Positions 36,857 to 46,077 are shown, counted from the first letter of the stretch. The stretch: 64,000 nt of DNA from Luteibacter anthropi (GCF_011759365.1 NZ_JAARLZ010000003.1:124001-188000); one strand, 5' to 3'. Notes: generated from the letters alone by a model not told the origin. Program-made: numbers and translations.

Positions 36857-37210
36857 TCACATGGTCTGGGTCGGACGTTCCGAATTGAGCGAGCCCGCGA
36901 GCAGGCCTTCGATCCGCTGCCGGGCCGCCTCGCTCTCGGGCGACTCGTTGAACTGGATGCCCACGCCGGCCGTGCGATTTCCCTGAGCCCCCACCGGGGT
37001 GATCCAGACCACCTTGCCAGCGACCGACAGGCGCTCGCTCTCGTCGATCAGGGTGACCAGCAGGGCCACCTCGTCGCCGAGGTTGTAACGCTGGGCGGTG
37101 GGCGCAAACAGGCCGCCGTTCTTCAGGAACGGCATGTACGAGATGTACAGCGAGTTCACGTCTTTGATCTTGAGCGACAGGATGCCCTGGCGCGGCGCGG
37201 CGGCGTTCAT
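36857..37210 (-). CDS. pilZ: PilZ domain protein (type IV pilus-associated)
   Basis: 117 residues from ATG 37210. Resembles the Pseudomonas-type PilZ founding protein of type IV pilus assembly: LSLKIKDVNSLYISYMPFLKNGGLF, VALLVTLIDE, KVVWITPVGAQGNRTAGVGIQF. Like it, it lacks the RxxxR/(D/N)xSxxG c-di-GMP signature, so it probably does not bind the nucleotide. Usually next to holB; here separated by a PIG-L gene. Confidence 0.88.
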   Translation of the reverse strand: MNAAAPRQGILSLKIKDVNSLYISYMPFLKNGGLFAPTAQRYNLGDEVALLVTLIDESERLSVAGKVVWITPVGAQGNRTAGVGIQFNESPESEAARQRIEGLLAGSLNSERPTQTM

Positions 37211-37242
37211 CAGGGGGTCCCCTTCCAATGCCCGCATCCTAG

Positions 37243-38208
37243 CTAGGCCGGCTCCCGCGCCACAAGCCCGGAAGCCGCGTCATCGCGACACGCCCAGCCA
37301 TAATGGTCGTGAATCCATGGAGTTGCGAGATCGGCCGTCAGCTTGACGAAGGCAGGGCCGGGCACCTGACGCAACGGCAGCCACCAGGCGCCCTCCCGAT
37401 GAGCCAGTGGCGCCTTGTGCCAGGGCCAGACCACGCTACCCTCCCCGTCCGCGAGCAACAGGCGCAGGCGCATCCGGGCCAGATGGCCGGGGCGCCACGG
37501 CAATCGCAGGGCAGCCCCGCCCGTCGCGGGCTTCGCAGGACCGAAGCACTCGGGGCGTCCGGCCATGGCCAGCATGCGGCGCTCGCTGAGGATGAGCTGG
37601 GAGCGGTGTTCGCGCATGGCCGCAAGGCGGATGTCCCGGCTGCCGGCACTGGCGCCCGGCTCGTCGAACGTCATCCGGTGCCCCCCATCGCTCCGGCCAT
37701 GCACCATGTAGGTCAGCACTCGGGCAGGGCTGCCTGCTTCCCAGAGGGCCAGCCGGGCAAGCACATGGGCTGCGCCATGGTCGGGATGACTGTCCGCCAG
37801 GTCGGGCATGACCACCAGGCCGGGCCTCACCCGGAGGATCACGTCGCGGACGGCATGGACGGCCGGCCCGTGCCGGAAACGAAGCGCATCGGTAAGCCCC
37901 ATGTCGGGCCAGCCAAGGGCATGCAGTTGCGACTGCCCCAGCCCCAGCCGGGCCATGGCGGCCAATACCTCGCCCCGACGGCGACGTCCCCAGTTTGCCC
38001 TGTCCTTCGCCCGGATGAATACGCGGCGCTCTTCCCAGCGCTGGGGCCAGGGATTGTTGTCACCGTCGGTAAGCAGCAGCACATCGGCCGAACCACCCTG
38101 CGCAAGCACATGCCGGATCAGCGCCCCGGCACCGAGGGTTTCGTCATCGGGATGGGGCGCAACCACCAGCAGGCGGGTCCGCGCATCGATGGCAGGAGCA
38201 GGTGTCAC
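37243..38208 (-). CDS. PIG-L family deacetylase
   Basis: 321 residues. PIG-L (LmbE-like) zinc deacetylases remove acetyl groups from N-acetylglucosamine-type substrates. Zinc ligands are visible in PHPDDE (18-23) and HPDH (141-144). The catalytic domain covers ~residues 10-210; the C-terminal ~110 residues (GPAKPATGGAALRLPWRPGH...) are basic and do not match anything I know. It sits between pilZ and holB, genes usually adjacent; substrate not predicted. Confidence 0.85.
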   Translation of the reverse strand: MTPAPAIDARTRLLVVAPHPDDETLGAGALIRHVLAQGGSADVLLLTDGDNNPWPQRWEERRVFIRAKDRANWGRRRRGEVLAAMARLGLGQSQLHALGWPDMGLTDALRFRHGPAVHAVRDVILRVRPGLVVMPDLADSHPDHGAAHVLARLALWEAGSPARVLTYMVHGRSDGGHRMTFDEPGASAGSRDIRLAAMREHRSQLILSERRMLAMAGRPECFGPAKPATGGAALRLPWRPGHLARMRLRLLLADGEGSVVWPWHKAPLAHREGAWWLPLRQVPGPAFVKLTADLATPWIHDHYGWACRDDAASGLVAREPA

Positions 38209-38267
38209 GGTAGGGCCTTCATGAAAGCGCAGGCCCGAATAGCGCCGGGAACGACGTCAAGGAGACG

Positions 38268-39206
38268 TCAACGCCACGCGGCGATCAGTTCGAGCAGGAC
38301 CAGGTCGGTCCGCAAGGGACCACGCAGGGCCTCGCGGGCCCGGTTGGCCTTGCCGTACCAGGCGTCCAGCGTCTCGTCGTCCAGCCGGCTTTCCAGCGGA
38401 GCGGCCGAGCCGGAGGCCCGGGAACGGAGTTCGTCGGTGGCCGCCTGGGCAGCGAACCACAGGTAGCGCTGCGGATCGGCGGCCTGCCAGCGCTTGATGA
38501 CTTCCATCGCATCGCCGCGACCGGAGGCCAGTGCCTTCAGGTCGTTGCGCACCTCGGTGCGCTGCTTCAGGGCACCATCGGTAGCCCAGGCGCGGGCCAT
38601 GCCGGGATTGCCACCGGCCGCGTCCAGGGCCACCACCGGATCGGGGGTGCTCAGCGAGCGCAGCCAGGCCAGGGATTGCTCGCGGGTGGGCACCATGAAG
38701 TCGATGCGCTGGCAGCGACTGCGGATCGTGGCGGGCAGGCGCGCCGGTTCGTCGGCCACCAGCACCAGCAAGGTGGCCGGCGTGGGTTCTTCCAGCGTCT
38801 TGAGCAGCGCGTTGGCGGCGGCGGCGTTCATGGCATCGGCCGGATCGATGGTGGCCACCTGCCAGCCACCAAACTGGCTGACCATGGCCAGCTGCTGGGA
38901 CAGCTCGCGTATCTGGTCGACCACGATCTCGCTACGAGTGGCGCCGTCCTTGCGCAGGCCGAAGGAGAGGGAGATCACGTCGGGATGGGTACCCGCGGCG
39001 ATCAGCTGGCAGCTGCGACAGGTGCCACAGGCTTCACCGTCCTCCGTGGGATGCTGGCAGAGCAGCCCCTTCACGAAGGCGGCCAGGAATTCGCGCTTGC
39101 CCAGCCCGGCCGGCCCGGCCAGCAGCAAGGCATGCGGCAGGGCGTCCCGCTGCCGGCGCGACTGGAGTCGCGCCCAGGCGTCGGCATGCCACGGACGTGC
39201 GATCAC
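38268..39206 (-). CDS. holB: DNA polymerase III subunit delta-prime
   Basis: 312 residues from GTG 39206. Clamp-loader subunit delta', a AAA+ protein with a degenerate P-loop (GPAGLGKRE, 31-39) and a zinc module C50, C60, C63, C66 (C-x9-CxxCxxC). The NALLKTLEEPTPATLLVL stretch is typical. The GTG overlaps the stop of the preceding 26-codon ORF (GTGA), with GGGAG eight bases upstream, so translation is coupled. Confidence 0.93.
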   Translation of the reverse strand: MIARPWHADAWARLQSRRQRDALPHALLLAGPAGLGKREFLAAFVKGLLCQHPTEDGEACGTCRSCQLIAAGTHPDVISLSFGLRKDGATRSEIVVDQIRELSQQLAMVSQFGGWQVATIDPADAMNAAAANALLKTLEEPTPATLLVLVADEPARLPATIRSRCQRIDFMVPTREQSLAWLRSLSTPDPVVALDAAGGNPGMARAWATDGALKQRTEVRNDLKALASGRGDAMEVIKRWQAADPQRYLWFAAQAATDELRSRASGSAAPLESRLDDETLDAWYGKANRAREALRGPLRTDLVLLELIAAWR

Positions 39207-39283
39207 GCGACGGCTCCCATCGACAGGCCTGCCGGATCGGCAGCGTCGAGGACAAAGAATCGGCCACGCAGGGTATCGGTCAC
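39203..39283 (-). pseudogene. 26-codon ORF resembling the N-terminus of thymidylate kinase (tmk remnant)
   Basis: GTG 39283 to TGA 39203. The peptide contains RGRFFVLDAADPAGLS, close to the start and P-loop of bacterial thymidylate kinases (…RGRFFVLEGIDGAGKST…) but with the Walker A Gly and Lys lost (P, L). tmk normally occupies the place between mltG and holB; no full-length tmk is seen here. Both ends overlap neighbours as GTGA (mltG stop; holB start), and the ORF carries the holB ribosome site. It looks like an in-frame deletion retained as a coupling peptide. Similarity is short, so chance cannot be excluded. Confidence 0.6.
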
Positions 39284-40311
39284 TTGCATCGCTTCAGCTG
39301 GTAGCAGGCCACGGCCCGGTTGTGTTCGTCGAGGGTAGCGGAGAACACGTGGCTACCATCGCCGCGGGCGACGAAATAAAGCTCCTTGCCATCGGCCGGA
39401 TGCAGCGCCGCCAGGATTGCCGGTCGCCCCGGAAGGGCGATGGGCGTCGGCGGCAGGCCGACCCGGGTGTACGTATTGTACGGGGTGTCCGTGGTGAGGT
39501 CGCTCTTGTGGATGTTGCCCGTGTACGAGGCGCCCATGCCGTAGATCACCGACGGATCGGTCTGCAGCAGCATGCGCTGTTCCAGCCGGCGCACGAAGAC
39601 GCCGGCAATGCGCGGCCGCTCGTCCGCCCTGCCCGTCTCCTTCTCCACGATGGAAGCGAGAATCAGCGCCTCGTATGGCGACGCCAGCGGCAGGTCCTTC
39701 GCCCTGCCCGGCCATGCGCCATCCAGGAACTTGTCCATCGCCGCGCGGGCGCGCTTGAGGATGGCCGACTCCTTGTCGCCTTTCACGTAGGCGTAGGTTT
39801 CGGGCAGGAAGCGTCCTTCCGGGTCTTCACCCTCGGTGCCGAGGCGCTTCATCAGTTCAGTGGTGTCGACGTCAGCGAGGTCGTGATCGATGGTGGGCAC
39901 GGCATCCAGCGCGCGACGCAGGTCGGCGAAGCTCCAGCCATCGACGATGGTGAAGTAACGCTGCAAGACCTTGCCATTGGCCATGTCGCCGATGAGATCC
40001 CGAGGCGTCATGCCTGCACGCAGCGCGTACTCGCCGGCATGCAGTCGCCCCGAGGCCTGCATCTGGAATGCCAGTGCGCGCCAGTACAGGTCGGAGTTGC
40101 GGGTGATGCCACGCTCGCGCAGCGCGCCCACGATGTCCTTGAACGACATGCCACGGGCCACCTCGATGCTCTGCCCCGGCCCGGGCACGGCCAGTGGGCT
40201 TCGCGCAAAACGCGCCCAGTCGTACCAGAGCCAGCCACCGGCGGCGATGGCCGCGATGAGCACTGTCAGCAGGGCGACCCGCCAGGCGACGAGTCCACGA
40301 ACCTTGATCAC
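39280..40311 (-). CDS. mltG: endolytic murein transglycosylase MltG
   Basis: 343 residues from GTG 40311 overlapping pabC stop. One N-terminal membrane helix (residues ~10-30: VALLTVLIAAIAAGGWLWYDW), LysM-like domain, then the YceG/MltG catalytic domain with Glu223 in LASIVEKETG (equivalent to E. coli Glu218) and the SVIYGMGA / PYNTYTRVGLPPTPI motifs. It cleaves nascent glycan strands in the periplasm. Member of the pabC-mltG(-tmk)-holB unit. Confidence 0.95.
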   Translation of the reverse strand: MIKVRGLVAWRVALLTVLIAAIAAGGWLWYDWARFARSPLAVPGPGQSIEVARGMSFKDIVGALRERGITRNSDLYWRALAFQMQASGRLHAGEYALRAGMTPRDLIGDMANGKVLQRYFTIVDGWSFADLRRALDAVPTIDHDLADVDTTELMKRLGTEGEDPEGRFLPETYAYVKGDKESAILKRARAAMDKFLDGAWPGRAKDLPLASPYEALILASIVEKETGRADERPRIAGVFVRRLEQRMLLQTDPSVIYGMGASYTGNIHKSDLTTDTPYNTYTRVGLPPTPIALPGRPAILAALHPADGKELYFVARGDGSHVFSATLDEHNRAVACYQLKRCK

Positions 40312-41141
40312 GTGTCAGATCCTTCATTCCAGGGCAACGACAGCCCGAGGCCGCGCCAGTGCGTCTGCAAGGCGCGGGTCAGCGGACCGGGCGACCAGGT
40401 GCGGCCGGCAAATGCCCGAACGGGAAGGATGCCGCGAACCGCCGACGTGAGGAAGACCTCGTCGGCCTTGACCAGTTGTTCCAGCGAGACCGCTTCCACC
40501 CGCACCTGACGGCACGCCATGACTTCGGCCCGGGCTACGCCAGCCACGCCGCAGCGATCGACAGGCGGCGTCACGAAGCGCCCGTCCAGCACGACGAACA
40601 GATTGGCAGCAGTAGCGCTGATCACATTGCCGAAGAGATCGCGCATCAGACCTTCGCTGCGCGACGTATCGGACCATTCGGCCCGCGCCAGCACCTGCTC
40701 CAGTCGATTGAGATGCTTCATGCCCGCCAGCAATGGCTGGTCGCCGTAGCGCGTGTCGCAAAGGCGGATCGCAATACCCTGCTCATGCGCCGCCCTATCC
40801 AGCACCAGGGGCGACGACGCCACGACGATTGTCTGCCGGGGCTCGGCAGGCGAGGCGTATCCACGCTCGCCCGGGCCACGACTCAGGGTGATCCGCACGA
40901 CGGCATCATCGAGCCCGTCGCAAAGCCGCATCACTTCCGCGTGCAGGCGTTTTTCGTCCGGATGTGCCAGATGAAGACGTGCGCACCCGTCATGCAGGCG
41001 CGACAGGTGCCGGTGCCACAACGGTGCGTTTCCATGATGGACGCGAACCGTCTCGAACAGGCCATCGCCATAGGTGAAGCCGCGATCGGTGGCACTTACC
41101 ATCTCCGCGTCGATGAAGTTCACCGAACGACGCATCGTCAT
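40308..41141 (-). CDS. pabC: aminodeoxychorismate lyase
   Basis: 277 residues. PLP-dependent fold-type IV enzyme that releases pyruvate from 4-amino-4-deoxychorismate to give p-aminobenzoate for folate. PLP Lys142 in GMKHLNRLEQV; other family motifs DRGFTYGDGLFETVRV and EGLMRDLFGNVISAT. Overlaps pabB by 4 bp and mltG by 4 bp. A conserved neighbour of fab genes in gammaproteobacteria. Confidence 0.95.
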   Translation of the reverse strand: MTMRRSVNFIDAEMVSATDRGFTYGDGLFETVRVHHGNAPLWHRHLSRLHDGCARLHLAHPDEKRLHAEVMRLCDGLDDAVVRITLSRGPGERGYASPAEPRQTIVVASSPLVLDRAAHEQGIAIRLCDTRYGDQPLLAGMKHLNRLEQVLARAEWSDTSRSEGLMRDLFGNVISATAANLFVVLDGRFVTPPVDRCGVAGVARAEVMACRQVRVEAVSLEQLVKADEVFLTSAVRGILPVRAFAGRTWSPGPLTRALQTHWRGLGLSLPWNEGSDT

Positions 41142-42484
41142 GCCACACCAAATATGCGCAGCAGGCCGCGCGCCTTGGCGCGGGTTTCATCCAGTTCTTT
41201 TTCTGGCACCGAGTCGGTGACGATGCCCGCACCGGCGCGAAGGGATACCGTCTTGCCTTCCGCCGTGAGCGTTCGGATCAGGATGTTCAGATCCATGTCG
41301 CCGTTGTTGTCGAGATAACCGAAGGCTCCCGTATAGGCACCGCGAGGCTCGTTCTCGATGTCGCCGATGATCTGCATGCAACGGACTTTCGGGCAGCCCG
41401 TGATGGTGCCGCCGGGGAAGGTTGCAGCGATGACGTCGCCCGGTGTCACGCCTTCGCGCGCGCGACCGCGCACATTGGACACGATGTGATGAACGTGTGC
41501 GTAGCTTTCCACCACCATCAGTTCATCGACCTTCACGCTACCCGGCACGCTCACGCGACCGAGATCGTTGCGCTCCAGGTCGATGAGCATGACGTGCTCC
41601 GCGCGCTCCTTCGGATGCGCGGTGAGTTCGCGGATGCGCGCTGCATCATCGTCGCCGGGAAGGCGCGGGCGCGTACCGGCAATAGGTCGCGTCTGGAGTA
41701 CGCCATCGCGGGATTCCACGAGACGCTCCGGTGACGAACTGACGATGGCCCAGCCGGGACGTTGCAGCATGCCGGCAAAGGGCGCGGGATTCGCGCTGCG
41801 CAATGCGCGCATGAGTGCCGCAGGCCTGGGCGCTTCTTCAAAACGGGCCACCCAGCGGCGCGACAGGTTTACCTGGAAAACGTCGCCCGCACGAAGGTGT
41901 TCGTGGATGCGCAGCACGCCATCGATGAAATGTCCGGGCTCGTCTTCGTCCACGACGACCGGCAAGGGAAGATGCAGGTCGGGCAAGGACTGGGCGATGT
42001 CGGCCTCAAGCCGGTCGAGCCATGCCTCTTCGCCTTCTTCGGCGATCAGGATGGTGAGCCCTTCGACATGATCGACGATCGCCGCAGCGGGTGTGCGGAG
42101 GGCGCATGCCACGGGCACCTCACCGCGACTGCGTGGCAATGCAAGCGACGGCTCGATCTGGCCAACCACCTCGTAACCGAGATAGACGAACCAGCCACCA
42201 TGGAATGGCAGGCCGTCATCCACGCGCGGACGATGCAGCGATGACCACCGGCCATCGAGCGCGGCAAGGAAACTGCCGTCGACGGACTGGCCCTGCTCAT
42301 CCACGAGCGAACCATCGTTGCGCAACGTCAGCGAAGCGTCGCCGCCGGCAAAAAGGATGTCGAAGCGTGCCTGCGGCGTACCGGTCACGGCACTGGCCAG
42401 CAGGGCTGGATAGCGCTTCGGATATGACGCGGCCGGCGCGAGGAGATCGCGCCGGCCGGCCAGGGTTCGCGTAACGAAAGCCAA
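41138..42484 (-). CDS. pabB: aminodeoxychorismate synthase component I
   Basis: 448 residues. Chorismate-binding (TrpE-like) enzyme that aminates chorismate using ammonia from PabA. C-terminal chorismate domain motifs NPAPFAGMLQRPGWAIVSSSPERLVE, PIAGTRPR, HVMLIDLERNDLGRV and FPGGTITGCPK are all seen. PabA is not in the window. It is two bp below fabF. Confidence 0.95.
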   Translation of the reverse strand: MAFVTRTLAGRRDLLAPAASYPKRYPALLASAVTGTPQARFDILFAGGDASLTLRNDGSLVDEQGQSVDGSFLAALDGRWSSLHRPRVDDGLPFHGGWFVYLGYEVVGQIEPSLALPRSRGEVPVACALRTPAAAIVDHVEGLTILIAEEGEEAWLDRLEADIAQSLPDLHLPLPVVVDEDEPGHFIDGVLRIHEHLRAGDVFQVNLSRRWVARFEEAPRPAALMRALRSANPAPFAGMLQRPGWAIVSSSPERLVESRDGVLQTRPIAGTRPRLPGDDDAARIRELTAHPKERAEHVMLIDLERNDLGRVSVPGSVKVDELMVVESYAHVHHIVSNVRGRAREGVTPGDVIAATFPGGTITGCPKVRCMQIIGDIENEPRGAYTGAFGYLDNNGDMDLNILIRTLTAEGKTVSLRAGAGIVTDSVPEKELDETRAKARGLLRIFGVA

Positions 42485-42486
42485 CG

Positions 42487-43785
42487 TCAGGCGCGACGGA
42501 AGACGAGCGTACCGTTGGTGCCGCCGAAACCGAAGGAGTTGGACATGGCGACCTGGAGGTCGGCCTTTTCCGCCTTGTTCGGCACGAGGTCCATGCCCAG
42601 CGCCGCGACTTCCGGATCGACGTTTTCGAGGTTCATCGTCGGCGGGATGATGCCGTCGCGAAGCGCCAGGATCGAGAAGATGGCTTCCACGCCGCCGGCC
42701 GCACCCAGCAGGTGACCGGTCACCGACTTGGTGGAGCTGACCGCGAACTGCCCCTTCTTCGTGGCGTGTTCGCCGAAGACGTTGCGGATGGCCTTGGCTT
42801 CGCCAAGGTCGCCCACCGGCGTGGACGTGCCGTGCGCGTTTACGTACTGCACGTCTTCCGGCTTGAGGCCGGCATCGTGCAGCGCGTTGCGCATGGCCAG
42901 TTCGGCGCCATCACCGCTGGGTGCGGTGATGTGGTACGCGTCGCCGCTCATGCCGAAGCCGACGATCTCGGCAAGGATGTTGGCACCGCGCGCCTTGGCG
43001 AATTCGTATTCCTCGAGCATCAGCATGCCGGCGCCGTTCGACAGCAGGAAGCCGTCGCGGTCGGTGTCCCACGGACGGCTGGCGTGCGTCGGATCGTCGT
43101 TGCGCGTGGACATGGCCTTGGCCGAGCAGAAACCCGCCATGGCGGTCGGCGTGGTGGCGAATTCCGCACCGCCTGCCAGCATCGCGTCGGCATCGCCGTA
43201 CTGGATGAGGCGCATGGCCATGCCGATGTTGTGCGCGGCCGTGGTGCATGCAGACACAAGAGCGATGTTCGGGCCCTTCATGCCGAGGTAGATCGACAGG
43301 TTGCCGGCCACCATGTTGATGATGGAGCTGGGCACGAAGAACGGGGACACCTTGCGGGGGCCCTTGTCGCGCAGTTCGACGGACGTAGCTTCGATGGTGT
43401 GCAGGCCACCGATACCAGCGCCGGCTGCAATGCCGATGCGACCGGCATTTTCGTCGGTGACCTTCAGGCCCGACTGACGGAACGCATGCACGCCCGCGAC
43501 GATGCCGTAGTGGATGAACGGATCCATCCGCTTGAAGTCCTTGGCGATGGAGCGCCTTTCATCGTCCGGCGCATCGGTGCCTGCGAAATAGGCTTCCACA
43601 GGATCGAAATCGCGAACTTCGCCAGCGATGTTCGTGGCGTACTTGCTCCAGTCGACGCCCTCGAGGGGCTGGATGGGTGCAATACCGCTCACACCATCGA
43701 CGACATTCTTCCAGGCGGTGGCGAGATCGTTGCCGACCGGCGACAGGATACCCATGCCGGTCACTACCACACGTCGCTTACTCAT
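42487..43785 (-). CDS. fabF: beta-ketoacyl-ACP synthase II
   Basis: 432 residues. FabF condenses malonyl-ACP with acyl-ACP during chain elongation. Catalytic triad Cys180 (VSACTTAAHN), His318 (VNAHGTSTP) and His358 (SVTGHLLGAAGG). 149 bp below acpP, with a terminator-like hairpin in the gap. Confidence 0.97.
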   Translation of the reverse strand: MSKRRVVVTGMGILSPVGNDLATAWKNVVDGVSGIAPIQPLEGVDWSKYATNIAGEVRDFDPVEAYFAGTDAPDDERRSIAKDFKRMDPFIHYGIVAGVHAFRQSGLKVTDENAGRIGIAAGAGIGGLHTIEATSVELRDKGPRKVSPFFVPSSIINMVAGNLSIYLGMKGPNIALVSACTTAAHNIGMAMRLIQYGDADAMLAGGAEFATTPTAMAGFCSAKAMSTRNDDPTHASRPWDTDRDGFLLSNGAGMLMLEEYEFAKARGANILAEIVGFGMSGDAYHITAPSGDGAELAMRNALHDAGLKPEDVQYVNAHGTSTPVGDLGEAKAIRNVFGEHATKKGQFAVSSTKSVTGHLLGAAGGVEAIFSILALRDGIIPPTMNLENVDPEVAALGMDLVPNKAEKADLQVAMSNSFGFGGTNGTLVFRRA

Positions 43786-43850
43786 GTGCTCTCATCCTTT
43801 GTTGCTTCCGCGCAACCATACGCGAGCGCAGGTTACGAAATGCGGAAACG

Positions 43851-43873
43851 AAAACTGCGCCATGATGGCGCAG
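43851..43873 (-). terminator. attenuator-like hairpin between acpP and fabF
   Basis: Stem CTGCGCC/GGCGCAG with five-base loop followed by TTTTCG on the minus strand. A partial terminator here would let acpP be made in excess of fabF. Confidence 0.55.
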
Positions 43874-43934
43874 CTTCCGTGTCGCTCGGAGATCGACGGG
43901 AGGCCATGCCTCCGATCGACGACCATTGGTACGA

Positions 43935-44174
43935 TCAGGCCTTGACGTGAGCCTTGATGTAATCGACAGCCTGCTGGACCGTCGTGATCTTCTCGGCTTC
44001 TTCGTCCGGGATCTCGCACTCGAATTCTTCTTCGAGGGCCATCACGAGCTCGACGGTATCGAGCGAGTCGGCGCCCAGATCGTCCACGAACGAGGCGTTC
44101 GCAGTGACTTCATCTTCCTTGACGCCCAGCTGTTCAACGACGATCTTCTTGACGCGCTCTTCGATGGTGCTCAT
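43935..44174 (-). CDS. acpP: acyl carrier protein
   Basis: 79 residues, acidic. The phosphopantetheine attachment Ser37 is in [19 protein letters not shown]. Carries acyl intermediates in fatty acid synthesis. It has its own candidate promoter (44210-44239) after a terminator below fabG, as well as a strong GGAGG ribosome site. Confidence 0.98.
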   Translation of the reverse strand: MSTIEERVKKIVVEQLGVKEDEVTANASFVDDLGADSLDTVELVMALEEEFECEIPDEEAEKITTVQQAVDYIKAHVKA

Positions 44175-44209
44175 GTTGCCTTAACCTCCCGAGGGGAAAA
44201 TCCGGCGGC

Positions 44210-44239
44210 ATTGTAGTGGCTGAGGCATCGGCCCGCCAA
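44210..44239 (-). promoter_or_regulatory. candidate acpP promoter
   Basis: Minus strand: TTGGCG (44239-44234), 18-bp spacer, TACAAT (44215-44210). Start predicted near 44203, leader about 28 nt with GGAGG. Confidence 0.55.
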
Positions 44240-44305
44240 CACGCCGCCGTGACGTGGATAACGCCCGGACCAAGATGACACCGGACGCGAAATGACGATT
44301 GTCTC

Positions 44306-44340
44306 TCAAAAATGGGCCGGTGGCGACACCCCCGGCCCAT
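44306..44340 (-). terminator. intrinsic terminator after fabG
   Basis: Stem ATGGGCCGG/CCGGCCCAT with an eleven-base loop, then TTTTTG on the minus strand. It separates fabD-fabG from acpP. Confidence 0.75.
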
Positions 44341-44364
44341 GCCGCCCCGTGGGGCGGGTGCCCG

Positions 44365-45108
44365 TCAGGGCATGTACATGCCACCGTTGACGTGCAGCGT
44401 CTCACCGGTGATGTACTTCGCCGCCGGAGACGCCAGGAAGGCCACGGCCTCGGCGATGTCCTCGCTCTGGCCCAGGTGGCCCAGGGCGATACCCGACAGG
44501 AGCGCCTCGCGCTGCTCTTCGGGCAGGGCACGGGTCATGTCGGTGTCGATGAAGCCGGGCGCCACCACGTTCACGGTGATGCCGCGCGAACCAATCTCAC
44601 GGGCCAGCGATTTCGAGAAGGCGATGATGCCGGCCTTGGCGGCGGCATAGTTGGCCTGTCCCGGATTGCCGGTGATGCCGACGACCGAGGCGATGCTGAT
44701 GATGCGACCCTTGCGGGCCTTCATCATGCCGCGCATGACGGCCTTCGATGCACGAAACACCGAGGTGAGGTTGGTATCCATGATGGCGCTCCAGTCCTCT
44801 TCCTTCATGCGCATGAGGAGCTGGTCGCGGGTGATGCCCGCATTGTTCACGAGGATGGATACGGCGCCGGATTCCTTGCCGATCGCATCGATCAGTGCAT
44901 CGATGGATGCGCCGTCGGTGACGTTCAGCATGCGCCCGTGTCCGCCGTGCGGAGCAAGACGCTCGCCGATGGCCTGCGCACCGCTTTCGCTGGTGGCAGT
45001 GCCATACACGGTGGCGCCGAGGGCAGCGAGGCGATCGGCGATCGCGGCACCGATGCCGCGGCTCGCACCGGTGACCAGGGCGACTTCACCCTTGAGGGAA
45101 TGGGTCAT
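44365..45108 (-). CDS. fabG: 3-oxoacyl-ACP reductase
   Basis: 247 residues. NADPH-dependent reductase of the fatty-acid cycle, SDR fold: TGASRGIG (13-20), NNAG (88-91), Ser141, Tyr154 and Lys158 (YAAAK). Sits 27 bp below fabD, coding in the usual fabD-fabG-acpP-fabF order. Confidence 0.97.
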   Translation of the reverse strand: MTHSLKGEVALVTGASRGIGAAIADRLAALGATVYGTATSESGAQAIGERLAPHGGHGRMLNVTDGASIDALIDAIGKESGAVSILVNNAGITRDQLLMRMKEEDWSAIMDTNLTSVFRASKAVMRGMMKARKGRIISIASVVGITGNPGQANYAAAKAGIIAFSKSLAREIGSRGITVNVVAPGFIDTDMTRALPEEQREALLSGIALGHLGQSEDIAEAVAFLASPAAKYITGETLHVNGGMYMP

Positions 45109-45135
45109 GGGAGTTTCCTTGCGGATGAAAGGGGG

Positions 45136-46077
45136 TCAGCCAGCCACGGCGGCGTCGAGTTCGGCGGGGGCGCCGATCGCCTTCGCCTCGACCGACTTGT
45201 CGATGCGCTTGATAAGGCCCGCGAGCACCTTGCCCGGACCGCATTCCAGCGCCTGGGTGATGCCGTTCGCAACCAGGGCCTGCACGCATTCGGTCCAGCG
45301 CACCGGCAGGTAGAGCTGGCGCTGCAAGGCGCCACGGATATCGTCGAGCGAGGCATGCACTTTCGCATCGGCATTCTGCACGACGGGGATCGAAGGCATC
45401 GTCCACTCGATGGCGGCCATCCTTTCGCCAAGGCGGTCGGCAGCATCACGCATGAGCATGGAATGCGAAGGCACGGACACGGCAAGCTTCACGGCCTTCT
45501 TCACACCCAGCTCGGCCAGGCGGGCCAGCGCGCGATCCACGGCCTCGGCATGACCGGCGATGACGAGCTGTCCGGGGGAATTGAAATTGGCCGGGGCCAC
45601 GATCTGGCCCTGGGCGACTTCTTCGCAGACCTGGGCGATCTGGGCGTCGTCACCGCCAAGGATGGCGGCCATGGCACCCACGCCCGCCGGCACGGCGGCC
45701 TGCATGAGGCGGCCGCGCTCGGCGACGAGGCCGGCGGCATCCTTCAGGGAAATGGCGCCGGCGGCGACGAGGGCACTGTATTCGCCCAGGCTGTGACCCG
45801 ACAGATAGGCCGGCCGCTGGCCGCCCTGCTTCAGGTACACACGCCACACGGCCACGCTGGCGGCCAGCAGGGCCGGCTGCGTGTTCTCGGTGCTGTTGAG
45901 TTTTTCTTCGGGGCCGTTCTGGCTGATGTCCCAGAGATCGACACCCGCCCCTTCCGACGCCTCGTCGAAGGTGGCTTTGACTTCGGGGTGGGCAGCGGCC
46001 AGGTCGGCGAGCATGCCGACGGACTGCGAACCCTGGCCGGGGAAGACGATGGCGAGCGAGGCGCTGGTTGGGGACAT
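45136..46077 (-). CDS. fabD: malonyl-CoA:ACP transacylase
   Basis: 313 residues from ATG 46077 (an ORF to 46110 adds 11 doubtful residues). Nucleophile Ser96 in GHSLGEYSALV, His205 in SVPSHSMLM, and the FPGQGSQ motif at 12-18. Charges ACP with malonate. The usual fabH (and plsX) between rpmF and fabD are absent: rpmF is only 145 bp upstream. Confidence 0.97.
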   Translation of the reverse strand: MSPTSASLAIVFPGQGSQSVGMLADLAAAHPEVKATFDEASEGAGVDLWDISQNGPEEKLNSTENTQPALLAASVAVWRVYLKQGGQRPAYLSGHSLGEYSALVAAGAISLKDAAGLVAERGRLMQAAVPAGVGAMAAILGGDDAQIAQVCEEVAQGQIVAPANFNSPGQLVIAGHAEAVDRALARLAELGVKKAVKLAVSVPSHSMLMRDAADRLGERMAAIEWTMPSIPVVQNADAKVHASLDDIRGALQRQLYLPVRWTECVQALVANGITQALECGPGKVLAGLIKRIDKSVEAKAIGAPAELDAAVAG

